64,000 nt of DNA from Chloroflexi bacterium CFX4. GTDB lineage: Bacteria; Chloroflexota; Anaerolineae; Aggregatilineales; UBA2796. The first letter of the stretch is position 1; the number at the start of each line of letters is the position of its first letter. Positions 18,052-26,892 of this stretch are shown one piece after another. A model generated the notes under the pieces. It searched no databases. It was not told the DNA's origin and saw only the letters and a program-made list of their open reading frames with translations. The translations under genes and the position numbers were made by a program. The stretch covers positions 62,001 through 126,000 of the forward strand of contig QWHC01000009.1 in NCBI GenBank assembly GCA_021404685.1. Reading direction: 5' to 3'.

Positions 18052-18103
18052 GTGCGACTCCTGTTTCGCATGACGAACAGCATCATTAAAACAGGAGTCG
18101 CAC
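18052..18103 (-). promoter_or_regulatory. Hairpin sequestering the Shine-Dalgarno of the DUF3160 gene
   Basis: A perfect 15-bp inverted repeat: GTGCGACTCCTGTTT on the minus strand at 18103-18089 pairs with AAACAGGAGTCGCAC at 18066-18052. The 22-nt loop itself has ATGA/TCAT complementarity. The right arm contains AGGAG, the only good ribosome-binding site for the ATG at 18049, two nucleotides beyond the stem. Opening the stem would be needed for translation. Confidence 0.7.
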
Positions 18104-18142
18104 TCAGGATCAAGCAACGCTCAAGGGTTGATCAACCGCCGT

Positions 18143-19339
18143 TTACGGTACGCACGCGCCAAAATTCACGGCAATTTGCCCACTGAGCAGCGCCGTGGGC
18201 TGGCTCAGGTTCACCAGTGTGGCGCTGTAGAGTGTGTAATCGTTGCTGCCGAGTATGTTGCTGACGTAGAAGGCGTTATCGCCACACACTGCGAACGAGA
18301 AAATGCTCCAATTCGGATCGGGCGCAAGCTGACCGCCGCCGCTGTTCTGACGCCCGATCAGATCGTAGCGGAATAGGCGTACGTTCACTGGCACAGCAAT
18401 GCCAATGCTTGGGTCTTCCACATAGCGCGCCGTGATGTAGTAGATCGCGCTGCCGTCGGTTGCATAGACCATCCCTAAGATCGCCTCATCGGTTGGCGCC
18501 GTCAGCAGGATGCTGTTTTGTCCGCTGCCAACTTCCAACAAGCCAATGCCTGCGAAGGGATCGCCAAAGCCAACATAATTGGTGACGACGCGGGTCGGTT
18601 CGCTGAACAGGTAGGCGATCCGCGATCCGTCGTCCGAGACGTAGTAGGAAGTCTGTGGGCGCAAGGTGTTGCGCGGCATCAATGGGCGCAGATCGGGCAG
18701 GGTGAATTTCTCGGCACTGCCAAAGACGTAGGGGTTCAGGTCAAGTTCAAACGGCACAGTTTCGGCACTGTGCGGACCGTAGCCGACCACATAGACGCGG
18801 GTGCGGTCGGCACTCCACCCAATGACGGCAGGCGTGCCGATCAGGTCGCTGCGGTCAAAGACCAATTGCCCAGCAAAGGTCAGGCGTTGGTTGCCTGCCA
18901 GTTCGATGATGACCAGTTCCCAGCGCAGTTGCTCAAAGCTGGTCAGCGTATAGCTGAGGTAGGCAGAGTCGGCGCTGAAGATCGGACCGAGAATGCCAAA
19001 GGTCGGCTCTGAGTTGATCTCAAAGCTGTTGCCGCCCACCGCGCCGTAGGTCAGCCGTGCGCTGCCGGTCGTATCTGCGCCATAGACGGACGCCATCCAG
19101 CGCCCATCGGGCGAAAAGCGCACATAGCTGTTGCCTTCCACTTCCACGCGCACCAACGGGTTGGGCGTGGCAGGCGCAAAGACGGCAGCATAGGACGTTG
19201 GCAGAGAAGCAGGCTCAGTATAACTATAGACCTGCACCGAGACATTGGGGCGCGGCTGCCCTTGTGCCGCAGCCGGCACAACGAGGCAAACACATAGGAT
19301 AAGCACACTCAGCATAGCGGCACGGCGAAGGGAAAGCAC
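18143..19339 (-). CDS. Secreted propeller-like protein, unknown function
   Basis: A 398-residue exported protein. I choose the GTG at 19339 because AAGGAG precedes it by 8 nt and it gives a normal signal peptide (VLSLRRAAMLSVLILCVCLV, then VPAAAQ). The mature chain is beta-rich and has TolB/PD40-like repeats: YVRFSPDGRWMASVYG, IGWSADRTRVYVVGY, YYVSDDGSRIAYLFS and MVYATDGSAIYYIT. This suggests a beta-propeller for binding rather than catalysis. It precedes the DUF3160 gene on the same strand. Confidence 0.7.
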   Translation of the reverse strand: MLSLRRAAMLSVLILCVCLVVPAAAQGQPRPNVSVQVYSYTEPASLPTSYAAVFAPATPNPLVRVEVEGNSYVRFSPDGRWMASVYGADTTGSARLTYGAVGGNSFEINSEPTFGILGPIFSADSAYLSYTLTSFEQLRWELVIIELAGNQRLTFAGQLVFDRSDLIGTPAVIGWSADRTRVYVVGYGPHSAETVPFELDLNPYVFGSAEKFTLPDLRPLMPRNTLRPQTSYYVSDDGSRIAYLFSEPTRVVTNYVGFGDPFAGIGLLEVGSGQNSILLTAPTDEAILGMVYATDGSAIYYITARYVEDPSIGIAVPVNVRLFRYDLIGRQNSGGGQLAPDPNWSIFSFAVCGDNAFYVSNILGSNDYTLYSATLVNLSQPTALLSGQIAVNFGACVP

Positions 19340-19470
19340 GGGCAACACTCCTTGTGGGTGAACGCATTTGCCGCCAATGATAGACATTCTGAGGCAAGTT
19401 GTCTAGCAGGCTGTTGGGCTAGGGTGCGGCGCTTATGAAAGCTAACAATTTTTGCCAGTCAAGTGTGCCG

Positions 19471-20343
19471 TCAGGTTGGCAGAACGGCTTCGCGGATGCG
19501 CTGCTGGGCGATTTGGATATAGCTTGCCTCTTTCTCGATACCGATCCAGCGCCGCCCTAGTTGTTTGGCTGCCACCGCCGTTGTGCCAGAGCCAATAAAC
19601 GGATCAAGCACCACATCGCCCTCTTGGGTGAACAGCTTGATGAACCATAACGGCAGCGCCACATGGAAAGCGGCGCTGTGATTGCGGTTGCCTGTCTCCG
19701 TTGCCATATGCAGCACATTGGTTGGGTAGACCATTTCGCGCCCAACCCAGTTAGAAACATTTTTACCAAAGCCGCTTTTGGCGCGGGATTCATCGCGTCG
19801 GCGATCCGTTTCGCTCAGGTTGCGAAGGCGCCCTTCTGCCCAATCGCCAACAGGCACCATCACGGCTTCCTGATACATGGCAAATTTGCGCTGCCTGGTG
19901 AAATGGATACAGCGCTCCCAAGCGTCACGGAAGCGGTTTGACCATTTGCCGGGATAGGCATTCTTTTTATGCCAGTTGTATTCTTCCGTCCACAGCCAGC
20001 CTTGCTGCCACATGGCAAGGATTAACTCAATCACATAGGTGTGGCGCTCACCGTTAACGACGCGCTCTTTAATGTTGAGAATAAACGATCCTGTAGGCTT
20101 TAGCACGCGCTGTAACTGTGCGGCAATCGGCAAAAACCACGCCACACAATCATCAGGCGCAATGCCGCCATAGCTGTTTTTGCGTTGGTCAGCGTAGGGT
20201 GGTGAAGTGACGATTAAATCCACGCAGGCATCGGGCAAGGTTGGCAAAAGGGCTTCACAGTTGCCGTGATACAACCGATTGAAGGCTGAGTCAGTCTCTG
20301 GCGGCTCAGTGGTTCGCGGTGGCATTAGCAGCAGTTGTTCCAT
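19471..20343 (-). CDS. Orphan DNA (cytosine-N4 or adenine-N6) methyltransferase, beta class
   Basis: A 290-residue amino-methyltransferase. The catalytic motif IV is TSPPY (residues 46-50) and the AdoMet-binding motif I is DPFIGSGTT (about residues 250-258). The order IV before I, with a target-recognition region between, defines the beta class. SPPY is more usual in N4-cytosine enzymes, but adenine methylation cannot be excluded. AGGGAG lies 9 nt before the ATG. No restriction endonuclease, specificity or Vsr-like gene lies on either side, so it looks solitary; it may act in gene regulation or be a relict of a restriction system. Recognition sequence unknown. Confidence 0.88.
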   Translation of the reverse strand: MEQLLLMPPRTTEPPETDSAFNRLYHGNCEALLPTLPDACVDLIVTSPPYADQRKNSYGGIAPDDCVAWFLPIAAQLQRVLKPTGSFILNIKERVVNGERHTYVIELILAMWQQGWLWTEEYNWHKKNAYPGKWSNRFRDAWERCIHFTRQRKFAMYQEAVMVPVGDWAEGRLRNLSETDRRRDESRAKSGFGKNVSNWVGREMVYPTNVLHMATETGNRNHSAAFHVALPLWFIKLFTQEGDVVLDPFIGSGTTAVAAKQLGRRWIGIEKEASYIQIAQQRIREAVLPT

Positions 20344-20423
20344 GGCGCATCACTCCCTAATAACGGCAACCCATGATCAACTATAGCAGTTCTAGGGTGT
20401 GGCGGCGCAGCCAACCCTAATAG

Positions 20424-20466
20424 CCCGCTTTCCCCGCCAGCAGGGAAAGGGCATCGGAGGGTGCGG
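20424..20466. repeat. REP-like intergenic hairpin, copy 3
   Basis: CTTTCCC at 20428-20434 and GGGAAAGGG at 20443-20451 form the stem, followed by CATCGGAGGGTG, the same right flank as copies 1 and 5. It lies in the 150-nt gap between the methyltransferase and the SLC13 gene. Confidence 0.7.
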
Positions 20467-20493
20467 TGATGAATAGGCGGGCTGCCTTCAGCC

Positions 20494-22347
20494 TCAGAGC
20501 GGAAAGAGCAGCGGCAGCAAAGTCAGCGTGATCACCATGCTAATCAGGATCAGCGGGACGCCAATGCGCGCATAGTCGCTGAACTTGTAGTTACCCGGCG
20601 ACATGACCAATGTATTGACCGGTGAGGCAATCGGCGTGCCGAACGCCATTGAGGCGGCAATGGCAACTGCCATCACAAACGCTTGCGGCGCAACGCCCAG
20701 ATCGCGTGCGGCAACAATCGCAATCGGCACGATCAACACCGTCGTCACCGTGTTGGAAAGCACCTGTGTGAAGATTGCCGTGATGACGAACAGCCCGGCA
20801 ATCACGGCGTAGACGCCCATGCCGCCCAGCGCCGTGCGTAGGCTAGTCGCAATTGTATCCACCAAGCCAACCTTGACCAATGCCGTGCTGAGCGGCAGCA
20901 TACCGGCGATCAAGATCAGCGTCTTCCAGTCAATCGCCTCATACGCCTCATCCATCGAGATGCAGCCCGTCAGCACAACGGCAATGGCTGCCGAAAGGCT
21001 GGCAAGCGTCAGCAGATCGGGATTAATCATGATGGTCACGATCATGATCGCCAGCACAATCAGCACGATTGGCGCACGGCTTGCCCGTTGAAAGGCGCCA
21101 AATTCGGCTGCCTCTGGCTCGCCCATCACGATGTAATCGCGGCGCTGCTGCTGCTTCAGCTCAAAAATATCCTTCCATTGCCCTTGCACCAGCAGCATAT
21201 CCCCAAAGCGCAGCGGCGTATTTTTCAGGTCAAGCGCACCTTCGCTGCCCGGGCGCCGAATATCCAGCACGGTCAGGCGGTGCGTGCGCCCAAAGTTGAG
21301 ATCGGTCAGCGTTTTATCAAGCGCCGCCGAACGCGGACGCAACATCACCTCTGCAATGCCGACCTCATTCGTGATCACATCCTGTTCAACCACTGGTTCA
21401 TTTGCCATGATTGCTAAGCGCCAATAGGCAGCTGCCTGGGTCACGGCATCTACGTTGCCCTGCACGATCAGGATGTCCTCAGCCTGAATGTGCGTATTTG
21501 GGCGCAGCGGCTCAGCGCGTCTGCCAACTGCCACTGCGCCGCTGCGTTTGCCGTTGGCGTGGATAATGCTCAGCACGCTTAGCTCAAACTGTTCGCGCAG
21601 GTTGCTCTCTGGCAGCGTCTTGCCGATCAAGGGTGATTGCGCGTCCACACGCAAACGGTAAAGGCTTTCCGGCAGGCGGTAGAGGTTAAAGAGTTCGGTC
21701 GGTGTGGTAACAGGCTGCACTTTCTGCACAGGTTGGCGGTCTGGCAGCAGGCGCTTGCCCAAAGTTGCCACAAACAGCACGCTGGCAAGCAGGATGGCAA
21801 GGCTGATTGGCGTGAAGCTGAAAAAGCTGAAGGTCTCATAGCCACCCAAGCGCAGCTTTTCGGCTGCCAATAGGTTCGGCGGCGTGCCGATTAAGGTGCT
21901 GGCGCCGCCCAGCAGCGCGCTCACGCTCAGCGGAATGAGCAACCGCGAAGGCGCCATGCGCGTTTTGGCAGCCAGGCTCATGATGGAAGGCAATAAGAGT
22001 GCCACCACGCCCGTTGAACTGATGAAGGCGGACATGATCGCCACGGCAACCATCAGCACGACGAGCAGGCGCGTGTAATTGGTGCCTGCCACCCTCAAAA
22101 TGCGATTGGCGATTACATCTGCCAAGCCCGTCTGAAAGACGGCGCCACCCACGATGAACAGGGCGCCAATGCTGATCACCGTCTTGTTAGAGAAGCCTGC
22201 CAGTGCCTCGCCTTCTGTGATGATGCCCGCCGCCAACAGTGTGATTAACACCAATAGCGCGATGACATCGACACCGAGCCGATCCCAGATGAACAAGCCA
22301 ATGGCTATGATTAAAACAGCGAGCGTGACGAGCGTTTGCAGTTCCAT
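20494..22347 (-). CDS. SLC13 (DASS) family permease with two RCK-C domains
   Basis: A 617-residue inner-membrane transporter of the divalent-anion:Na+ symporter type. Two hydrophobic halves flank a cytoplasmic insert of about 200 residues (roughly 205-405) that contains two TrkA-C/RCK-C-like regions (LIGKTLPESNLREQFELSVL and ALDKTLTDLNFGRTHRLTVLD). The first half has ISSTGVVALLLPSIM and STLIGTPPNLL, matching the substrate/Na+ signature of this family. This architecture is known for sulfate, phosphate or organic-acid transporters; the substrate cannot be told. The cvpA-murG-ftsW genes lie upstream on the same strand with short gaps. Confidence 0.88.
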   Translation of the reverse strand: MELQTLVTLAVLIIAIGLFIWDRLGVDVIALLVLITLLAAGIITEGEALAGFSNKTVISIGALFIVGGAVFQTGLADVIANRILRVAGTNYTRLLVVLMVAVAIMSAFISSTGVVALLLPSIMSLAAKTRMAPSRLLIPLSVSALLGGASTLIGTPPNLLAAEKLRLGGYETFSFFSFTPISLAILLASVLFVATLGKRLLPDRQPVQKVQPVTTPTELFNLYRLPESLYRLRVDAQSPLIGKTLPESNLREQFELSVLSIIHANGKRSGAVAVGRRAEPLRPNTHIQAEDILIVQGNVDAVTQAAAYWRLAIMANEPVVEQDVITNEVGIAEVMLRPRSAALDKTLTDLNFGRTHRLTVLDIRRPGSEGALDLKNTPLRFGDMLLVQGQWKDIFELKQQQRRDYIVMGEPEAAEFGAFQRASRAPIVLIVLAIMIVTIMINPDLLTLASLSAAIAVVLTGCISMDEAYEAIDWKTLILIAGMLPLSTALVKVGLVDTIATSLRTALGGMGVYAVIAGLFVITAIFTQVLSNTVTTVLIVPIAIVAARDLGVAPQAFVMAVAIAASMAFGTPIASPVNTLVMSPGNYKFSDYARIGVPLILISMVITLTLLPLLFPL

Positions 22348-22379
22348 ACTGCCACACTTTCGGTTGAAAGCCTAGAAGG

Positions 22380-22913
22380 TTAAATGACTGCGATTAGCAC
22401 AAACAAGAACAAGACCACCACCAAGATAGTGAGTAAGTTGCCCTGCACAAGAAAGATCAGCGGCAGCGATTGCACCATTGCGGCGCTTGCCGAATCGGGT
22501 GAAGGCGCAAAGATGAACGGCGCGAAGGGATAGCCCGTCCGATCTAGGTAATACCAGATGGTGCCGAAGATCAGATAGCCGTTCACACCACCCAGCACAA
22601 AGCCAAGCAAACGTTCCTGCAAGCCCTGACGCCGATCTACTGCTGCCTGCTGCCGACGCGAGATCAGATTGGTTGGCGTTTGGTAGGCAAAAAAGGTGAT
22701 GACCACCAAAATGCCCGTGTACAGGAAGAAGATTTGTTCAGGTGTCGCGCCGCGTGTCAGCGGCTGAATCAGAACGGCATCAAACTGCCATGTGGCAAAC
22801 AACGCCAAGATGATGCCCGCCACCGAGATCAGCTCTCGCGTCCAGCCGCGCATCGCGCCCACAATCGCAAAGAGGACGATCAATGTCCACAGGATGGTTG
22901 CGAGTTGAACCAT
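22380..22913 (-). CDS. CvpA family membrane protein
   Basis: A 177-residue protein with about four membrane segments. The N-terminal pattern GAMRGWTRELISVAGIILALFA, with the family's Gly-x-x-x-Gly/Arg spacing, and a second-half Gly motif (LLGFVLGGVNGYLIFG) match CvpA, a small integral membrane family first linked to colicin V production. It more generally affects envelope integrity. The central 80-residue loop is longer than in some members. It sits between murG (24 nt upstream) and the SLC13 gene, consistent with an envelope operon. Confidence 0.75.
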   Translation of the reverse strand: MVQLATILWTLIVLFAIVGAMRGWTRELISVAGIILALFATWQFDAVLIQPLTRGATPEQIFFLYTGILVVITFFAYQTPTNLISRRQQAAVDRRQGLQERLLGFVLGGVNGYLIFGTIWYYLDRTGYPFAPFIFAPSPDSASAAMVQSLPLIFLVQGNLLTILVVVLFLFVLIAVI

Positions 22914-22937
22914 GTCTCACGCCTCTCTGAAATGCTC

Positions 22938-24080
22938 TCATTCATACTGATCAGAGTAACCACGATGGGCAATTTTTGCCACTTCTAACACACGCGCCGC
23001 AATGATACCTGCTGCGTTTGGCACAGCCGCCGCCCGTGCTGCTGCTCGCATGGCTGCCAAACGCGCCGCGTCGCCAAGCAAAGCGCGCAAGGTTGGCAGC
23101 AGCGCGTTGCTAAGGCGCTCATCGTCAAGGCGCAGTGCCGCGCCACGCGCTGCCAGCCAGTCGGCGTTCACCTTCTGGTAGCGCCAAGCGTGCGGATATG
23201 GCACTAACACAGCAGGCAAGCCAAAATGCGGCAGTTCACCTAACACGCTGGCGCCGGCACGGCAGACCGCCAGATCGGCAGCCGCGAAGGCGAAGCCCAT
23301 GTCGTCGTGCAGGTATGGAAAGGCGTGGTAGGATGCTTGCTGCGCCTCGCTGAGCGCGGCACGGCGCGCCTGCACGCTCTCCCAATCTGCCTTGCCGCTG
23401 ATGTGTAGCACCTGAACGCCTTCCGCCAGCAAATCGGGCAGAATGGCGGCAAGGGCAGTGTTCAGGCTGCGTGCGCCCAAGCTGCCGCCAAAGACCAAGA
23501 GCGTTTGCCGCGTTGGATCAAGCCCGAAGTGTGCCACCGCCCGCGCCCGATCCGCGCTGAGCAGCACCCGCCGCAGCGGATAGCCCACCGCCTCCACAGG
23601 GACGCCGCGCCGAAAATAGCTTGCTGATTCAGGCACGGGCGCAAGCACCAAGCGTGCAAAGCGGCTGATCACCTTCACACCAAGCGCAGGCTCAATATCC
23701 GGCACATAGGCGATGATCGGCACACCGCGCAGCCAACAGCCAAGCGCTGCCGGAAAAGTTGCCCAGCCGCCCGTTAAAAAGAGCGCACGCGGACGGTATT
23801 TTGCTGCCAACCGCCAGGCTTGCCACGTCCCGATCAGGATTTTGGCAAGGCTGCCGATCTGCCGCAGTCGTCCAACGCCATGCAGCGCGCCGCTCTGCAC
23901 AGCGTGGTAGCCCGCCCAACCTTCCCGCGGCACCAATGTATTCTCAATGCCCGCCGCGCTGCCAATGAAGTGCAAGTGCGCGCTCGGCGCCGCTTCACGA
24001 AGCGCCTCGACCACGCTGAGCGCAGGATAAATGCCGCCGCCCGTGCCGCCGCCTGAGATGAAGAGCGTGTTACTGTTCAA
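22938..24080 (-). CDS. murG: MurG, lipid II-forming GlcNAc transferase
   Basis: A 380-residue GT28 enzyme that adds GlcNAc from UDP-GlcNAc to lipid I at the inner membrane face. It has the N-terminal glycine loop, ENTLVPREG, LFLTGGWATFPAAL, PVPESASYF, and the donor-site region CRAGASVLGELPHFGLPAVL with Gln and Asn in RYQKVNADWL. The first loop reads GGGTGGGIYPAL where most MurG proteins have GGTGGH; the usual His is Gly here. It overlaps the ftsW 3' end by 11 nt, the classic division/cell-wall pairing. Confidence 0.9.
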   Translation of the reverse strand: MNSNTLFISGGGTGGGIYPALSVVEALREAAPSAHLHFIGSAAGIENTLVPREGWAGYHAVQSGALHGVGRLRQIGSLAKILIGTWQAWRLAAKYRPRALFLTGGWATFPAALGCWLRGVPIIAYVPDIEPALGVKVISRFARLVLAPVPESASYFRRGVPVEAVGYPLRRVLLSADRARAVAHFGLDPTRQTLLVFGGSLGARSLNTALAAILPDLLAEGVQVLHISGKADWESVQARRAALSEAQQASYHAFPYLHDDMGFAFAAADLAVCRAGASVLGELPHFGLPAVLVPYPHAWRYQKVNADWLAARGAALRLDDERLSNALLPTLRALLGDAARLAAMRAAARAAAVPNAAGIIAARVLEVAKIAHRGYSDQYE

Positions 24081-25359
24081 AGCGCTGCCGCACCCGTGTG
24101 ATTGAGCCGCGCATTCCCGGCAGCGAGAGCGTCTCGTTCACTTTGCGCGTCGGCACAGACCGCCGTGCCGTCACCCGTGAGACGCTCAGCAACACACCGA
24201 CCGCCGCCAAGCCGCTGACCAACGACGACCCACCAAAGCTGATGAACGGCAACGGCACCCCGGTGAAGGGAATAACCGACGCCATCACCGCGATGTTGAA
24301 CATTGCCTCTGCCACAATCGAGATGGTAATGCCCGCCGCCAAGAGCGCACCGAAGGTATCCGGCGCGTTGCGCGCAATGCGGAAGCCGCGCATCATCAAC
24401 AGCACGAACAAGCCGATCACAAAGGCGCAGCCGATCAAGCCGAGTTCCTCACCCAAGATCGCAAAAATAGCGTCTGTGTGCGGCGCAGAAAGATTCTCGA
24501 ACTTCTGGCGGCTCTCGCCCAAGCCAACACCCGTTAAGCCGCCGTTCAAAAAGCCGATGATGGCGTTCTGCGCCTGATCGCTTGCCAGCAACGGATCGCG
24601 CAGTAGGTCTAGGAAGTTCTCCACACGCGCACGCGCATAGTCAAACTGGCTGACCGCGATCAAGCCCATGATGATGAATGCGCCAAAGGTGATGGCAAGC
24701 TGCACCCAATCCGCGCCAGCGAGGAAGAACATAATAGTCGCCGTCAGCAGGATGAGCGCTGCCGTCGAAAGGTCAGGCTCCAGGATGATCAAACCAGCTA
24801 CCGCGCCAACCAACAGCGCAAAAGGCAGCAAGCCATAAGTGAGGTGCCGAATCTTGCTTTGCTTGGCAGCCAGCCACGCCGCCATATAGATCACAACGGT
24901 GAGCGCTGCCAACTCTGCCGGCTGCACCGCGCCGCTGAAGAAGGCGCGCCGTGCGCCAAAGACTGTCTCGCCAAAGATCAGCACCGCCACCAACAGCCCT
25001 AAGGTCACCGCCATGATCGGGATTGCTAAGCGCCGCCACCAGCGGTAATCAATCAGGCTGAGGACGAACATTACAGCAAAGCCGAACAGCGCATTGCGGA
25101 ACTGCTGCAAGAAGATTGCGGATTGCGGCTCTGACCAGAAAAAGGTGGTACTCCAAACCATCATCAAGCCGATTGCCACCAGAATGCCGACAGTCAGCAC
25201 GAGGTAGAGGTCAATCGTCACCATGAAGCGGCGGCGGCGTTCGGCGGCACGTTGTTCAAGCAGTAAGGCGTCTTCTTCGGTCAGCTCATCAAAAGGCTGC
25301 GGTATGGCATCTAGGGTCGTCACAGGGTAGGCACTCCACAGGCATACACTCGCGCCCAT
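24070..25359 (-). CDS. ftsW: FtsW/RodA/SpoVE (SEDS) peptidoglycan polymerase
   Basis: A 429-residue SEDS glycosyltransferase with about ten membrane segments after an acidic cytoplasmic N-terminus. Hallmarks are IILEPDLSTAALIL, containing the catalytic Asp, the loop NGGLTGVGLGESRQKFENL followed by PHTDAIFAILGEELGLIG, and TGVPLPFISFGGSSL near the C-terminus. Pairing with murG favours FtsW over RodA. The ATG at 25359 has no good ribosome site; a GTG at 25323 with GGAG ten nt upstream may be the true start, giving 417 residues. It polymerises lipid II at the division site. Confidence 0.9.
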   Translation of the reverse strand: MGASVCLWSAYPVTTLDAIPQPFDELTEEDALLLEQRAAERRRRFMVTIDLYLVLTVGILVAIGLMMVWSTTFFWSEPQSAIFLQQFRNALFGFAVMFVLSLIDYRWWRRLAIPIMAVTLGLLVAVLIFGETVFGARRAFFSGAVQPAELAALTVVIYMAAWLAAKQSKIRHLTYGLLPFALLVGAVAGLIILEPDLSTAALILLTATIMFFLAGADWVQLAITFGAFIIMGLIAVSQFDYARARVENFLDLLRDPLLASDQAQNAIIGFLNGGLTGVGLGESRQKFENLSAPHTDAIFAILGEELGLIGCAFVIGLFVLLMMRGFRIARNAPDTFGALLAAGITISIVAEAMFNIAVMASVIPFTGVPLPFISFGGSSLVSGLAAVGVLLSVSRVTARRSVPTRKVNETLSLPGMRGSITRVRQRFEQ

Positions 25360-25469
25360 TGTAGCACGCTTGCCCTTTTTCGGGTGTGGTGAATTATGTG
25401 CGTAATGAACTTCAGACGGCGCTATCCCTGAAGGTGCTTCTCTCCAATCGTCACACCGCTGAAAAGCCG

Positions 25470-25498
25470 TTGGGCTAGGGCAAACCTTATGCTACAAT
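25470..25498 (+). promoter_or_regulatory. Candidate promoter for the 25537-28854 operon
   Basis: TTGGGC (25470-25475), a 17-bp spacer and TACAAT (25493-25498), 38 nt before the GTG start at 25537. It lies in the divergent gap with ftsW. Confidence 0.45.
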
Positions 25499-25536
25499 GG
25501 CAGCCGTAAGCGATAACATGTATAAGGTATGCCGCC

Positions 25537-26028
25537 GTGAGACGCTTATTCCGCAGAACGCCACCTGATCCTGAAGCCCTGCGCCTTGCGCGTGGCGTGA
25601 ACGCCCATCGGCGCACCATGCGTTGGCGCGTAGCGCTGCCGCTGATCGCGGTTGGCGCGTTGAGTGTGATTGTGCCGAGCCTGCTCATTTTTGCCCTAAG
25701 CGCAGGGCGCTTTAGTGCGGTTGCCGCCTTCATGTCGCTTTTCATCACCATACCATCCGTCATTTTGTGTATGCTGCCCTATGCCATGCTCATTGTGTTC
25801 GCCTTTGGTGCGCGGCGTGCCTATAAAGGCACACGCGGCGCGCTAGGGCATGTCCATCGGCTGGCACGGCGCGCCAATCTTGGTATGGATAAGCTCTCAG
25901 TGCTGGCGGTGAAGCCTGTCATCGCCCTGAACGTCCGTTATGCTGCCCTTGAGCGTTTGATCGCAACACCTTTCCGCGCTATGCGTATAACAGAATCAGA
26001 GGAAGATGAGACCGCTGACCATGACTGA
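25537..26028 (+). CDS. Two-pass membrane protein, unknown function
   Basis: A 163-residue protein from a GTG start with AAGGT about 8 nt upstream. A basic N-terminus (MRRLFRRTPPDPEALRLARG) precedes two hydrophobic segments (about residues 32-56 and 63-90), then a basic amphipathic region and an acidic C-terminus (ESEEDETADHD). No known family. It opens a five-gene run; its stop lies inside the start of the next gene, which is consistent with translational coupling. Confidence 0.65.
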   Translation: MRRLFRRTPPDPEALRLARGVNAHRRTMRWRVALPLIAVGALSVIVPSLLIFALSAGRFSAVAAFMSLFITIPSVILCMLPYAMLIVFAFGARRAYKGTRGALGHVHRLARRANLGMDKLSVLAVKPVIALNVRYAALERLIATPFRAMRITESEEDETADHD

Positions 26029-26281
26029 TAAACCAACTTTGCCCACCGAATCCACGCCGCGCAGCAATTGGAAAACGCCCGCCTATATGCTTGGCGGCTT
26101 GCTTGGCGCGTTGCTAGGCTTTCTTTCGGCGCACTTTTATGCGCGCAGCGCTGAAGAAAACAACGCAGGGCAGCCACCCAGACCGATTAGCACGGCGGAT
26201 GTCTTTCGGCTGAGCCTTGCGGCGATTGCTTTACTGCGCCAAATTGCCGATCTGGGCGTGAACCGCGGTGGCAAACGCTAG
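26006..26281 (+). CDS. Small membrane protein, unknown function
   Basis: A protein of 91 residues (86 if it begins at the second ATG, 26021). One glycine-rich membrane helix (YMLGGLLGALLGFLSAHFYA) with small-residue packing motifs is followed by a cytoplasmic tail containing a short amphipathic helix (DVFRLSLAAIALLRQIADLG). It overlaps the preceding gene by up to 23 nt and ends two bases before the TetR gene. No family recognised; conserved spacing in the operon argues that it is real. Confidence 0.6.
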   Translation: MRPLTMTDKPTLPTESTPRSNWKTPAYMLGGLLGALLGFLSAHFYARSAEENNAGQPPRPISTADVFRLSLAAIALLRQIADLGVNRGGKR

Positions 26282-26283
26282 GC

Positions 26284-26892
26284 ATGTTCAAACGTTCGCC
26301 CGATCCACGCGATCCGATCCTTAGCGCTGCGCGTGCCGTTTTCACCCAAAACGGCTATGCCGAAACGTCCCTTGAGCAGGTGGCGCGCCACGCCAAGCTA
26401 GACCTAGCCGCTGTGCAGCGCCAATATAGCGATAAAGAAAAGCTGCTGGCTGCCATGCTGCGCGCCTATTCACCACAGGCAGATTTTGAGGCAGCACTGG
26501 ATGCCGTACAAGGCAGCTCGGCTGCCGACATCCTGCGCGATATGATGCGCCGCTTGGTGGAAGTCGCGCAGCGCCACAACGACTTTTTCGAGTTGGCAGT
26601 CATTGATGCGCAAAGCAACAACGGCACTTTTCTGAGCAACCTGAGCGCTGCCATCTTCCCAAAGGCAACCGAGATTCTGGGCAAGATGAAGGCGAATGAT
26701 GAATTGCGTCCCGTCTCGGATGCGGTGATCGGGCGCACGCTGATCGCCATGTGGATCGGCTACATCGTCTCGGAGCGCGCCCTGCCACAGGTAGCGCGCC
26801 TTGCCATGCGCTTTATGCCGGAACGCATTTGGTTGGATGGCATGGTAGACTTGATGCTCTACGGCTTGCTAGAGGACAATGCGCGCACCTGA
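26284..26892 (+). CDS. TetR family transcriptional regulator
   Basis: A 202-residue regulator. The N-terminal helix-turn-helix is plain: ILSAARAVFTQNGYAETSLEQ, then VARHAKLDLAAVQRQYSDKEK, roughly residues 12-55. The C-terminal helices form the ligand-binding and dimer domain typical of TetR proteins; the ligand cannot be inferred. Its last 14 nt overlap the glycoside hydrolase-like gene, so it may autoregulate this operon. A second TetR regulator occurs at 39355. Confidence 0.9.
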   Translation: MFKRSPDPRDPILSAARAVFTQNGYAETSLEQVARHAKLDLAAVQRQYSDKEKLLAAMLRAYSPQADFEAALDAVQGSSAADILRDMMRRLVEVAQRHNDFFELAVIDAQSNNGTFLSNLSAAIFPKATEILGKMKANDELRPVSDAVIGRTLIAMWIGYIVSERALPQVARLAMRFMPERIWLDGMVDLMLYGLLEDNART

